64,000 nt of DNA from contig JAGDZR010000002.1 of the NCBI GenBank assembly GCA_049115695.1, positions 152,171 to 216,170 on the forward strand. The letters run 5' to 3'. Within the stretch, counting starts at the first letter, position 1; each line of letters begins with the position of its first letter. Below, one piece after another: positions 18,312 through 27,056 of the stretch. Below the pieces are notes generated by a model that did not search any database, was not told the origin of the DNA, and worked only from the letters and a program-made list of their open reading frames with translations. Made by a program: the position numbers and the translations under genes. This DNA comes from JAGDZR01 sp049115695 (GTDB lineage Bacteria; Bacteroidota; Bacteroidia; Cytophagales; Cyclobacteriaceae).

Positions 18312-20060
18312 ATGAGAATCATCGTATTGCTTGCCCTTATTCTTGTTAGTCAAAATCTTATCGCTCAGGCCCCTGAGTGGGTTGATCCTGTCATTCGAGA
18401 TAGTAAATGGAGCAATGAACTGTACCTCACAGCATTTGCTTCTGAGGTAGTCACTAAGAAGGAAAGCCAAACAGAGATGCAATCTCAGCTATATCAGATT
18501 GTAAAGGGACAGCTCTCGGATCAAATAATGGTCAGTGTAAATGCACAATCCGAATTGAGAATTTCCATTGAGAATACGAAAACGGATCAGTCAATGACGA
18601 GAAATTCACTGTCAGTTTCTGACGCCAATCTGGTAGGGTTGAAACTCGAGAATTATTATGACAAGAAGAAAAAAATCCTATATGCTTTTGCCTATGTGGC
18701 CATTGAGGAACTGTCTCGGTTCAATCAGCAATTGATTGAGAAAAACACGACACAAATAGATCAAAATCTGAATAGATTGTCAGGTGACAAGACATCAGCC
18801 ATTGCTGCGTGCGTCGATAACAAAAGGCTGTTTTCAGAAATTGAGAAATCTATAAAGTTGCTGAATGCACTGGATCAACCAAATCCGGCTAATGTAGACG
18901 CACTTAAGGAAAAAGCAAACAGGAATAATCAAGCATTTCGAAACCTGTTCAATTCGGGGGTAGTGACCATTAACAACATCGTTTCGGCGACTTCAGGTCT
19001 TCTTTTACATCAGCTGGCGGAAGGTTCTAACACAGTGGTGAAAAGAGGGATTATTCAATACAGCAATTCGGGTGTTTCTAGTGAGTTGATGGATGAAATA
19101 CAAAATCAATTGACCACATCTCTTTCTGCTGACAACAGACTGACTATTGGAGATGCCGGTGGTGAGCTTAACGGGCAGTTCAGTTTGGCGGATAACCTAT
19201 TGTCTTTGTCCTTAAACATTGTGGATCAGGGAGCGGTAGTGTCCTCAACAAATTTGGAAATACTGGCAAGCACTATTCAAGCGAATGGTTTAATGATGCT
19301 GCCTCAAAACTTCGACCTAATACCCAAACTTTCGTCCATAACAATAACTGGAGAAGCAGGGGTTATGATAAAACCTTCAGACTTTGTCAATCAGCCATTG
19401 ACCTACCAGGTGAAGGTTGATAATCAACCCGTCGGGAATCTTGATTTGAGTATAACAATTGAGAAGGAAAGTAAGGCAGAAGTATATGACGTGAAAACCG
19501 ACAAACTGGGTGTTGCTAAATTTAACCTGAATGATGAAATGGTGCTGGCCGGTGAAGATTATCTGGTAAGGGCAGCAATCAATCTGGCGGGCTATCTAAA
19601 CATCAAGCCCGGGAGTCCGTTTATCGCAGACCTTCAATCAGCCAACACATTACCAGAATTGAGGACAGAACTGATGGTTGTTGCTCCAGCAATTTACATC
19701 GCGAGTAAAGAAGAGGGAATCGAAAGCGCTTTGAAGATTAAGGTTATTGAGCCTGCTGTAAAAAGCAGCTTGGCAGGGTTGCGTTATTCTTTTGTTGACA
19801 CTGAGGACGCTGCGGATTTGATCTTGACTATTGAGGCCATTGCGCGAAAGGGGCAAGTTGGGGAGATAGCCACATTGACCTTTGTTGATGCGACTGTAAG
19901 TATGATCAACAGATCATCAGGGAAGGAGATTTATAAAAACTCATTTTTCAATGTGAAGGGACTTGGCGCCAGTCATGATGACGCACAGTCCAAGGCTTTT
20001 CAGAAAGCAAGGGACATGATTGCCGATGATGTGAGCTATGAGCTCGAGTATAATAGGTGA
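18312..20060 (+). CDS. Secreted LPP20-like envelope protein
   Basis: Signal peptide MRIIVLLALILVSQNLIAQ, then an LPP20-type region (about 22-150): APEWV near the start, YLTAFASEV, an alternating strand/helix region and YDKKKKILYAFAYVAIEELSRF. The middle (about 250-440) looks like beta-rich repeats. The end (about 480-582) repeats an LPP20-like pattern: ADLILTIEAIAR, then ASHDDAQSKAFQKARDMI. Members are linked to outer-membrane or surface assembly and often accompany CsgG-like proteins; one lies at 25.0-26.4 kb. The exact role is unknown. Confidence 0.55.
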   Translation: MRIIVLLALILVSQNLIAQAPEWVDPVIRDSKWSNELYLTAFASEVVTKKESQTEMQSQLYQIVKGQLSDQIMVSVNAQSELRISIENTKTDQSMTRNSLSVSDANLVGLKLENYYDKKKKILYAFAYVAIEELSRFNQQLIEKNTTQIDQNLNRLSGDKTSAIAACVDNKRLFSEIEKSIKLLNALDQPNPANVDALKEKANRNNQAFRNLFNSGVVTINNIVSATSGLLLHQLAEGSNTVVKRGIIQYSNSGVSSELMDEIQNQLTTSLSADNRLTIGDAGGELNGQFSLADNLLSLSLNIVDQGAVVSSTNLEILASTIQANGLMMLPQNFDLIPKLSSITITGEAGVMIKPSDFVNQPLTYQVKVDNQPVGNLDLSITIEKESKAEVYDVKTDKLGVAKFNLNDEMVLAGEDYLVRAAINLAGYLNIKPGSPFIADLQSANTLPELRTELMVVAPAIYIASKEEGIESALKIKVIEPAVKSSLAGLRYSFVDTEDAADLILTIEAIARKGQVGEIATLTFVDATVSMINRSSGKEIYKNSFFNVKGLGASHDDAQSKAFQKARDMIADDVSYELEYNR

Positions 20061-20331
20061 ATTTTCCTTTCTATTTTGCGATTTGTGCTTTAAAAATGAA
20101 CCTGCTAAAGCATTCAAGATTTTTCTGGTTTCCTGATTAGGTGGGGAACCTGTAATGCCCATTTTGCTATTGATAGATACATTTGGGCATGATGAAAGGT
20201 TGGCATCATTGCGAAAAACTCAAAGTAAAACGGTAGAGATTTGAAGCAATCTGCCATTTAGGATGCAAGATTGTTGCTGAGTTTTTCCTTTCTGTCAAGA
20301 ATCAGCAATGACGAATAGTTTCCTTGGAAAA

Positions 20332-21171
20332 TTATTCCAGCCCCTCAATTAATTGATTATTCAGATTCACATAATCAGGATTTCCAGCAGCAGTGGCTAG
20401 TTCGATTGATTTATTGGCCGTCTCGATACAAGCTTTCTTCTTACCAAGACGTGCTAATATTTTGGCCTTTAGGTGGTAGTTCCAATAGCGCTCTTCGTCG
20501 CTTTCATCAATTACCTTACTGATCCACTTCAATGCCAGATCAGCATCTCTTTCTGTATCGTAGTAGTAGGAGGCTCCCTGGTAATAGTCTCCTAAATTTT
20601 CCGAAGAGTTATCAATAAGTGTTGCTTGAATTTGAGCTGCCACTGTCCCGTCAACATCTGTGGAAATGTTCATAGTAAGTTTAGCTTCACCCCAGATCAA
20701 ATTCAGGTTTGCAGCATTACGCTGAAAATCAGAGAAGCCTATGGTAAAAGTTTCGGTAAAAGAAGTTTTCTCAACCGGAACTTCAAATCTCAGGTAATCT
20801 TCTGCTTCATCATACCCCAATGATCCCCACCAGGTAAGATTTTTGCTCAGAATGATCGTGGCTTGGTTGCCATCAAAGATTGTGTAGAGTGCATATGTGC
20901 CAGCCGCTACCTCATTTTCATTGATACTCACCTTATCCGAAAAGGTAATTTTAGTTGAGGCATTTGCACCGGTTCTCCAGACCGATCCCTCAGGAATGAG
21001 GTTACTTTTCACTTCTCTGCCTCTGGCGCTTGGTCTTGAATATTCAAGTTCTACTTCTGACAAACCAACCCGTCCTGAAACCTTAAATGTTGGACTATAA
21101 GGGGGTATAGAAATTTGCGCGGATGCGATCAATACCATTAAAAGTGCCGAAAGAGAAAGTATGTTTTTCAT
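20332..21171 (-). CDS. DUF2911 domain protein with C-terminal TPR-like helices
   Basis: Signal peptide MKNILSLSALLMVLIASAQ, then a DUF2911 domain (about 25-175) with its characteristic EYSRPSARGREV, PEGSVWRTGANAST and AAGTYALYTIF. The last 90 residues form TPR-like helices (GDYYQGASYYYDTERD, KKACIETANKSIELA). DUF2911 proteins are common in Bacteroidota and of unknown function. I took the ATG two codons inside the longest frame because it starts the signal peptide. No convincing operon partner is present. 271 bases without a gene separate it from the LPP20-like gene. Confidence 0.85.
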   Translation of the reverse strand: MKNILSLSALLMVLIASAQISIPPYSPTFKVSGRVGLSEVELEYSRPSARGREVKSNLIPEGSVWRTGANASTKITFSDKVSINENEVAAGTYALYTIFDGNQATIILSKNLTWWGSLGYDEAEDYLRFEVPVEKTSFTETFTIGFSDFQRNAANLNLIWGEAKLTMNISTDVDGTVAAQIQATLIDNSSENLGDYYQGASYYYDTERDADLALKWISKVIDESDEERYWNYHLKAKILARLGKKKACIETANKSIELATAAGNPDYVNLNNQLIEGLE

Positions 21172-21254
21172 AACCAATTACAATTATTGGGCAATGTTAA
21201 CGGAAAACTTCTGAATGGTCCAAGTTTAAACCCTAAGGTCATTTATTAACCATC

Positions 21255-21728
21255 TCAGTAAAAAACGACCCATGTATGACCAATGTGAGCCAGCATGAAG
21301 ACCAGGGTCAAAATCCAATAAAGTGGCAAAATCCATCGGCGAGGATAGTACAATTGATGCCCCGTGATGCCTATGCCTATTAACCAAAAAAGAGCAGTGA
21401 ATGCAGGGGCTGCAAAGCCAATATATGTTAGTGACCAATCACTATTCGGAAAGAAGATTTGGAGTAACCAGGAAATAAAATAGAGCAACAAACCAGCCGT
21501 GTAAATACCAATTCCCAATTTCTGTTGATTGGTTTTCCATCTTAGTTGCATGAACATAGGAATAATATACAAGGCGGGTCTGGACGTGTTTTCAAGCAGC
21601 AGCAACCAGTTTGGAATATTGTTCCAGCGTTCATCCTGATAGCTTTCAGGAAGATGAGTTGACAATAAGACATTCCAAGCTATGATTGGAATATAGAGCA
21701 AAAAACAATTCGAAAGATAGGCCTTCAT
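21255..21728 (-). CDS. Small integral membrane protein, unknown
   Basis: 157 residues with about five hydrophobic helices: LSNCFLLYIPIIAWNVL, PALYIIPMFMQL, GIYTAGLLLYFISWLLQIFF, YIGFAAPAFTALFWLIGIGI and ILPLYWILTLVFMLAHIGHTW. No family is recognised. It is divergent from the Gfo/Idh/MocA oxidoreductase, with 52 bases between the start codons. Confidence 0.6.
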   Translation of the reverse strand: MKAYLSNCFLLYIPIIAWNVLLSTHLPESYQDERWNNIPNWLLLLENTSRPALYIIPMFMQLRWKTNQQKLGIGIYTAGLLLYFISWLLQIFFPNSDWSLTYIGFAAPAFTALFWLIGIGITGHQLYYPRRWILPLYWILTLVFMLAHIGHTWVVFY

Positions 21729-21780
21729 TTGATCGGCAAGATAAATTGGAGCTGTTAGATTTGATCATTAAAATTGGCAT

Positions 21781-22776
21781 ATGGAAGAAGTTAGATGGGG
21801 TATTATTGGCGTGGGTGATGTTTGCGAAGTAAAAAGTGGACCCGCATTTCAGCAAGTCAAAGATTCCAGATTGATTGCAGTAATGCGACGGGATGGTGTC
21901 AAAGCAGCAGATTTTGCACAAAGACACCATGTCCCGAAATGGTATGATGATGCTGACAAGTTGATCAACGATCCTGAAGTAAATGCTATTTATATCGCTA
22001 CTCCACCGAATGTTCATGAGTACTATACAGCCAAAGCAGCTGCGGCCGGGAAACCAGTTTATGTTGAAAAACCAATGGCCAGGAATTATCAGGAGTGTGA
22101 AAGGATGGTTGAGCAATGTGCGAAAAGAAAAGTGCCTTTGTTCATTGCCTATTATCGCAGGAGATTACCTAACTATTTGAAAATTCAATCTCTTTTAGCT
22201 GAAAAGGCAATTGGTGACATTAGATACGTGAGTATCACGCTCAACAAAACAATGGAACCTGATATTGTAGGTGCTGCCGGACAAGTTGGAAACTGGCGGA
22301 CAGATCCAGAAATAGCTGGAGGAGGGTACTTTTTCGATTTGGCCAGCCATCAGCTCGATATTCTTGATTTTTTACTAGGACCTATTGAACAGGCTCATGG
22401 ATATGCTAGCAATCAGGCAGGTCTGTACAGAGGAGAGGACATCACCACTGGATCATGGTATCACAAAAGTGGGGTGATGGGACAAGGAACCTGGTGTTTT
22501 GCAACTGGCAAGAGCGCCGACGAAGAAACCATTATGATCATAGGAAGTAAAGGGCATATCGCATTCTCTTGTTTTGGGGATCAAAGTATGACTTTGACTG
22601 TGGATGGAAAAGAACCAGTCAATTTTGAGTTTGATATCCCAGTCAATATACAACAGCCCTTGATCGAATCAATTGTAGGAGAATTGACCAATAATGGGGG
22701 TACATGTCCTAGTAAAGGTGATTCTGCCGTACGCACAGGTTGGGTAATGGATCAAATTTGCAAACGTGTGGATTAG
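21781..22776 (+). CDS. Gfo/Idh/MocA-family oxidoreductase
   Basis: N-terminal Rossmann domain with VRWGIIGVGDV as nucleotide-binding loop, the family signature YVEKPMARN near residue 95, and the C-terminal alpha/beta substrate domain containing GGGYFFDLASHQLDIL, which holds the conserved Asp/His. At 331 residues it is typical. It should oxidise or reduce a sugar or a related hydroxy compound with NAD(P). The adjacent secreted lipoprotein and cupin genes face the other way. It overlaps the convergent lipoprotein gene by four bases. Confidence 0.88.
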   Translation: MEEVRWGIIGVGDVCEVKSGPAFQQVKDSRLIAVMRRDGVKAADFAQRHHVPKWYDDADKLINDPEVNAIYIATPPNVHEYYTAKAAAAGKPVYVEKPMARNYQECERMVEQCAKRKVPLFIAYYRRRLPNYLKIQSLLAEKAIGDIRYVSITLNKTMEPDIVGAAGQVGNWRTDPEIAGGGYFFDLASHQLDILDFLLGPIEQAHGYASNQAGLYRGEDITTGSWYHKSGVMGQGTWCFATGKSADEETIMIIGSKGHIAFSCFGDQSMTLTVDGKEPVNFEFDIPVNIQQPLIESIVGELTNNGGTCPSKGDSAVRTGWVMDQICKRVD

Positions 22777-23315
22777 TCAAGCATTTCCATAGCAAAGTGA
22801 TCGATCCACAACGTGCCAGAAGCCAATCCATTGATTTCGATTCGAAACTTATCGAATGGGTCAGTTAGGGTAATTTCCCGTTCAATTTTCTGCCAATCAT
22901 GATTGGCCCCCTTCCAGGAGTTAATTTCCTGAGCTTCCAATTCATTTACACGATCAAATTTCACCTGATACTTGCTCTCAATGCTCTTGATCCAAATACT
23001 AGCCCTAAATCGCTGGCCCTGCATTTTGGGAAATTCCTGAGCTATTCCAGGTGATAACCACCCTCCAGTCGTGTCGCAATTCAATATATCCATTCTCAGC
23101 GACTGATTACCTTCGATTTTATCAACATTGTCAAAACTGATGCTGAATTCTCCGTCTGGGACGGTTCTCGGACTATAAACCAACCAGTTGATCGGAATAT
23201 CATTTTTTTCAAATTCAAAACCGCCATTAATTCCTATTGATGGATCTTTTACAGATTCGCTCATGTTGGTACATCCTAACAAGAAGGCAAGAGATAATAC
23301 TATGGCAGTTCTCAT
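22773..23315 (-). CDS. Lipoprotein with carbohydrate-binding-like beta fold
   Basis: Lipobox LLGCTN at the end of a short signal. The mature part looks like a beta-sandwich: GGFEFEKNDIPINW near the N-terminus, then QRFRASIWIKSIE, and TLWIDHFAME at the end, as seen in secreted jelly-roll/CBM-type domains. No family is assigned firmly. It lies 28 bases downstream of the cupin gene on the same strand. Confidence 0.5.
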   Translation of the reverse strand: MRTAIVLSLAFLLGCTNMSESVKDPSIGINGGFEFEKNDIPINWLVYSPRTVPDGEFSISFDNVDKIEGNQSLRMDILNCDTTGGWLSPGIAQEFPKMQGQRFRASIWIKSIESKYQVKFDRVNELEAQEINSWKGANHDWQKIEREITLTDPFDKFRIEINGLASGTLWIDHFAMEMLD

Positions 23316-23343
23316 TTATCAAATGTACGTGAATTTTGAACGG

Positions 23344-23655
23344 CTATTCTGCTGATTTAATCATGGTGAGAAGCATTTTGAATTTTTCAGGTGCTTGAAC
23401 GGCGTGTGGAATATTGGCCGGTAATAGGATTGCTTCACCAGCGTTGAGATGGATTGCTTTACCAGCTATAGAAATGGTCGCCCTGCCTTCCAGTACCTGA
23501 ATCAGGGCGTCAAAAGGACTTGTATGTTCTGTTAGCTCCTGCTCCCTGTCAAAAGCGAATAATGTTACATTACCCGCCTTTTTCTTAAGTATTTGTTTGC
23601 TTACTATGCCATCATTTGAATAGGCAATTTCCTGGGCAAAGTTTTGGATTGACAT
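23344..23655 (-). CDS. Small cupin-domain protein
   Basis: Single-domain cupin of 103 residues. Motif 1 is partly kept in LTEHTSPFDALIQVLEG, and motif 2 is GEAILLPANIPHAVQ with His. It could bind a metal or a small ligand. Only two of the usual metal ligands are obvious, so enzymatic activity is uncertain. It is in line with the lipoprotein downstream and the ADP-ribosylglycohydrolase homologue 75 bases upstream. Confidence 0.8.
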   Translation of the reverse strand: MSIQNFAQEIAYSNDGIVSKQILKKKAGNVTLFAFDREQELTEHTSPFDALIQVLEGRATISIAGKAIHLNAGEAILLPANIPHAVQAPEKFKMLLTMIKSAE

Positions 23656-23730
23656 CTTGTGATTTTAACCCAAAAAAAACGAATCATGAACTGACGATCT
23701 ATGATGATTGTCATCTACTCTCCATTTTTA

Positions 23731-25056
23731 TTATTGAGGAACAATCCATTGATTGTTTTCCAAATCAACCTTTCCTTTCATCTCTTCTACAACTACGCGA
23801 TCTACGATTGCTAACCCCACGTTGGCCATGTTATCAAAGGTATCTATGCCATCGTTGGTAAATCCCACGCGTGTTCTATGTATGTTGAATCGATCTGAAA
23901 AAGTTCTATCAAAGGCCTGCTCAACACCTTTTTTGCCAAGCATGAATCCTAACATGCCACCCCATGTTGCTGTTGGGTTGTCCGAGTCCCAGCCGCACAA
24001 AGTGCCTATCTTGATGGTTTCGATGAGGTCTCCTTCTCCATAAAACAGGCTGACAAGACTTGCTGCGAAATTGATACCTGCAGCGAAACAACCATTGCAA
24101 TAGAGATTTTGATCAGTGATGCGATAGCCATCCCGTTGTTCGACCTGGTAGCGTTGATACACTGCATCTCGGGCATGTTCCCAGGTGTTTCCACTTTTGT
24201 ATTGAGACTTTACGAATTCGTACATTTTGGACGAGTAGGAAGTGTCCGGTAAAACTTTCCTGGCTTCTTCCGCCATTAACCATACCTGAGATTTTACATC
24301 ATCCGCCTGATTGGCGGAAGCCAAAGCATACATGGCAACATAAAATTCAGAAATCCACTGCGCATCGTATCTCGCAGTAGTTTGTATTGGCAGTAGTGCC
24401 ATTTTCCGGGCAATGTCCGGACGTCCCGGCGCAAATAATCCAAAGATCTCAGTGGTCAGCTGCGCATCAATCATTTCAAAATGTTCATTGAGTGATGGAC
24501 TGCTTGTTTCAGGAGGGATTACACTGTCAATCATGAGTTCCAATGCTTTTTGATTGGATACCCAGAGGTAGTTCTCCTCTTCATGCTTGATATGTTTCAA
24601 CCAACCATCTCTGATTTGCTCACCTGTCAGTCGTGTTGTTTGATTTGTGTGCAACAAGTTTTGATAGATGTATTCTATATCAGTATCATCATCAGCACCC
24701 CAGGTCTCATCTGGATTGCGGAAGACAAAATCAATAGTGGGTGATAGATCACTGGGAATACCTTCAGCCCAAATACTAGGAAGGTCAGGTTTGCCCCAAT
24801 CTTCTCGTGTATAGAAATCACCCGTTTTGATCTTGCCAATGTTCCCAATTTTATCCATCTCAGTCACCAGACCGGTCCAGTTTGCAATGCACTGGCCCAG
24901 CCAAAACCCTTGCAACTTTTCGGCATAGTCACTTCGTGAAATGATCATCTGCTGCGGACCCTCGGCCGATGCGGATGGTTGCTTTTGATCACAGCTGATT
25001 AACCCAATTAAGAATACCAGGCTCCATTTAATACTACCTTGAAACATCTCTTCCAT
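23731..25056 (-). CDS. Secreted ADP-ribosylglycohydrolase-family lipoprotein
   Basis: A lipoprotein signal (FLIGLISCDQ) precedes an ADP-ribosylglycohydrolase (PF03747) domain. Metal/substrate motifs seen are GADDDTDIEYIY and, near the end, GTLCGWDSDNPTATWGG, matching the family DSDN-TA element. Cytosolic members remove ADP-ribose from proteins; this one is predicted outside the inner membrane, so its substrate is likely different. The start is ATG 25056 or 25047; both place it within the 3' end of the upstream CsgG-like gene, a 13-23 base overlap that suggests coupling. The frame is open to 25095. Confidence 0.8.
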   Translation of the reverse strand: MEEMFQGSIKWSLVFLIGLISCDQKQPSASAEGPQQMIISRSDYAEKLQGFWLGQCIANWTGLVTEMDKIGNIGKIKTGDFYTREDWGKPDLPSIWAEGIPSDLSPTIDFVFRNPDETWGADDDTDIEYIYQNLLHTNQTTRLTGEQIRDGWLKHIKHEEENYLWVSNQKALELMIDSVIPPETSSPSLNEHFEMIDAQLTTEIFGLFAPGRPDIARKMALLPIQTTARYDAQWISEFYVAMYALASANQADDVKSQVWLMAEEARKVLPDTSYSSKMYEFVKSQYKSGNTWEHARDAVYQRYQVEQRDGYRITDQNLYCNGCFAAGINFAASLVSLFYGEGDLIETIKIGTLCGWDSDNPTATWGGMLGFMLGKKGVEQAFDRTFSDRFNIHRTRVGFTNDGIDTFDNMANVGLAIVDRVVVEEMKGKVDLENNQWIVPQ

Positions 25057-26416
25057 ATGCTGCAATGTGATTGTAAAGTGTTTGTTTAATATCACTTAAT
25101 GCATCATCCATTAGGTCAGCTTTGGGAATAAATTGAACTTCGGTTCTACGGCTTGGCATGGCTCGTTTGTCTCCCGATACCAGGGTGTACCACGAATCTC
25201 TCCATCTTGCTCTTTCGGTGATTTCATCACCGGCTATTCGTCTTCCTGTTGAGATGTCCACAATCTTAAAATTGATGGTCGCGACCGCCAGAGAAGTTTT
25301 TGTGTGCTTATTGGCGACAACTTTTACGGTTTCCTTAACATCCCTTGTTCTTTCTTTGCCTTTATCATCGGTGTATTTTTCCTCTCCCACTTTTACTTCT
25401 TTCGAAAAATTTTCTTTCACTGGGTCTAGTTTTTCACGCTCCACATATGATTGGACAACACGTCCAACCAGAATGGCGTTTATACCCGGGATTTCTCCCA
25501 ACTCTGCTGTTGTGCTTTCATCCATTAATCCGGATAAGCTTAGCTTTTGCTCACGTAACACAGTCTCTAGTGCATCTCTATCCAAGACTTCAAAAAACTC
25601 AAATTCGTCATCTCTTCCCGAAAATTCGTCTAATAAATAATTGCTGATACTGTAGCCAATGTTGCCAAACTCTGATGAGCCGGAGGATTCAAATTCAGTG
25701 ATGCCCAACCGTGTTGTGCCTAACTTTCTTGCATTTTCATAACGGTCCGCTGCGTCACGGTAGTCATTGATGTAGTCCAGTGCATAGCTGAATCTCCTGG
25801 CTGCTTCTTTACTGTCTTCCAGTGATTGTGAACGTGACAATTCACGTCCTTTAGCATAGTGCATGGAGGCAGCTGCTTCGATAGCTTCATCGAGTGCTGT
25901 TTCTGCTGCTTCAAGCCCACTTTTGTAGTCACCTATTTCAATATCGAGTCCCGGATCTTTCTTTTTTACAGGTTTAAATTTAGCAGGTGGCAGTCCAGCA
26001 AGGATTTTACTGTACTTGTTCATGACGTTATAATAGTTGACAATTTTGGCTTTAATTGTAACTGTTTCATCACCTTCGAAGCTTGCTGATTGAACTTTGA
26101 GATCTTCAATTAGATCAAGGGTGTTGTCAACTGTAAAAGAATAGTTATTTGTTAGCAATTCCTGGAGACCTGAGATAACTCCCTTTTTCTCAGCAATTCT
26201 TAAACCATGTGCAGCAAACAATATTCCCGTGTTGGACAGGTATTCAGCAGGAGCATTCATGTCGTCTGCCGTTCCTTCAAAATTTCGTTTTGCCTGCTTT
26301 TCGTAGTATTTGTCTTTTTCTCCGGTTTGGACTGAAAAATTGTAGGTCTGGAAGGAGGGTTGCCCCAATACGGCCAGTCCAAGTAATACAGCAATAATTG
26401 TGAATGCGGTTCTCAT
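25034..26416 (-). CDS. CsgG/FlgO-like outer-membrane-associated protein
   Basis: Signal peptide, then an alpha-helical region (about 20-240). From about 235 a CsgG-like nucleoside-hydrolase-related fold follows: LGITEFESSG, then YLLDEFSG, FFEVLDRDALETVLREQKLSLSGLMD and AILVGRV. A charged KYTDDKGKERTRD insert separates the last strands. CsgG forms the curli secretion pore in enterobacteria, and this family has many related lipoprotein or periplasmic forms. No curli subunit genes are near, so a curli role is not claimed. It overlaps the downstream glycohydrolase gene. Confidence 0.65.
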   Translation of the reverse strand: MRTAFTIIAVLLGLAVLGQPSFQTYNFSVQTGEKDKYYEKQAKRNFEGTADDMNAPAEYLSNTGILFAAHGLRIAEKKGVISGLQELLTNNYSFTVDNTLDLIEDLKVQSASFEGDETVTIKAKIVNYYNVMNKYSKILAGLPPAKFKPVKKKDPGLDIEIGDYKSGLEAAETALDEAIEAAASMHYAKGRELSRSQSLEDSKEAARRFSYALDYINDYRDAADRYENARKLGTTRLGITEFESSGSSEFGNIGYSISNYLLDEFSGRDDEFEFFEVLDRDALETVLREQKLSLSGLMDESTTAELGEIPGINAILVGRVVQSYVEREKLDPVKENFSKEVKVGEEKYTDDKGKERTRDVKETVKVVANKHTKTSLAVATINFKIVDISTGRRIAGDEITERARWRDSWYTLVSGDKRAMPSRRTEVQFIPKADLMDDALSDIKQTLYNHIAAYGRDVSR

Positions 26417-26656
26417 ACTATTTTTGATGATTCAATTGGATGGGAAATTAGCACAATATTGACGTTTGGTCAAGGACGATTGCTTTTATAGGGCTTTGAT
26501 AGCTGTAAAACCATGATATTGGGGGTTAGGAGTCAATGTATTTGGAGTTCATGCAAAAAAGCTCAATCAAAAAGGTCTTATCATCCGAATTTCAAAGTGT
26601 CATTTCCAGGGTGAATAGAGCTGGCTTTGTAATGAGAAATTCACCTTGCTTCAATA
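26417..26656. other. Intergenic region upstream of padR
   Basis: About 240 bases between the divergent CsgG-like and padR genes, AT-rich, with no gene or clear hairpin seen. It must hold the promoters of both. The padR-proximal end carries the repeats described separately. Confidence 0.4.
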
Positions 26657-26713
26657 CTACATTTAGGAAATAACCAGTATATCACCTAAATTAGCAACTC
26701 TACATTTAGGAAA
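26657..26713 (+). promoter_or_regulatory. Repeats upstream of padR, candidate autoregulatory operator
   Basis: CTACATTTAGGAAA occurs at 26657-26670 and again at 26700-26713, 43 bases apart. Between them CCTAAAT (26685-26691) is the inverse of the core ATTTAGG, giving a plus/minus/plus set. The second copy ends five bases before the padR ATG. PadR repressors bind dyads near their own promoters, so this is a likely operator. Confidence 0.5.
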
Positions 26714-26717
26714 ATAC

Positions 26718-27056
26718 ATGAAGCAGTATCAGCTTGGAGAATTTGAAGAGATTGTTTTACTGACCGTTGGCGTGCTTTACGATGAGGCCTACGGATTAGC
26801 AGTCAAGTCTGAAATAGAATCCCGATTAAAACGGAAGGTAAGTGTGGGAGCCCTACAATCGGCTCTAAGAAGAATGGAGCAAAAGGGGTTCTTGGACTCG
26901 AGAGAAGGGGAGACTAATGAAAAAAGAGGAGGAAGACCTAAGCGATATTTTAAGATCACTGCCTTCGGTGCAAAGGCACTTGAATTCAACAGAGGAGTTA
27001 GAGATGAGCTGTGGTTGTCCATTCCCGAGGTAGCACTAAAGCTAGAAATAGTGTGA
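26718..27056 (+). CDS. PadR-family transcriptional regulator
   Basis: Winged-helix protein of 112 residues. It shows the PadR N-terminus YQLGEFEEIVLLTVGVLYDEAYGLAV, the recognition region VSVGALQSALRRMEQKGFL, and the wing GGRPKRYFKITAFG. It lacks the long C-terminal dimerisation domain of classical PadR, as in the short subfamily. It is cotranscribed with the permease: the stop TGA overlaps the permease GTG start (GTGTGA). The pair of a short PadR and an FtsX-type permease recurs in Cytophagia, where PadR presumably represses the transporter. Confidence 0.92.
   Translation: MKQYQLGEFEEIVLLTVGVLYDEAYGLAVKSEIESRLKRKVSVGALQSALRRMEQKGFLDSREGETNEKRGGRPKRYFKITAFGAKALEFNRGVRDELWLSIPEVALKLEIV

Noticed and set aside
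20061..20331. Possible small gene or RNA between the LPP20-like and DUF2911 genes
   Set aside because: Only a short open frame of about 29 codons and no clear hairpin or promoter were seen.
25034..26416. Curli secretion system
   Set aside because: A CsgG-like fold is present, but no CsgA/B/E/F-like genes are nearby, so curli export cannot be claimed.
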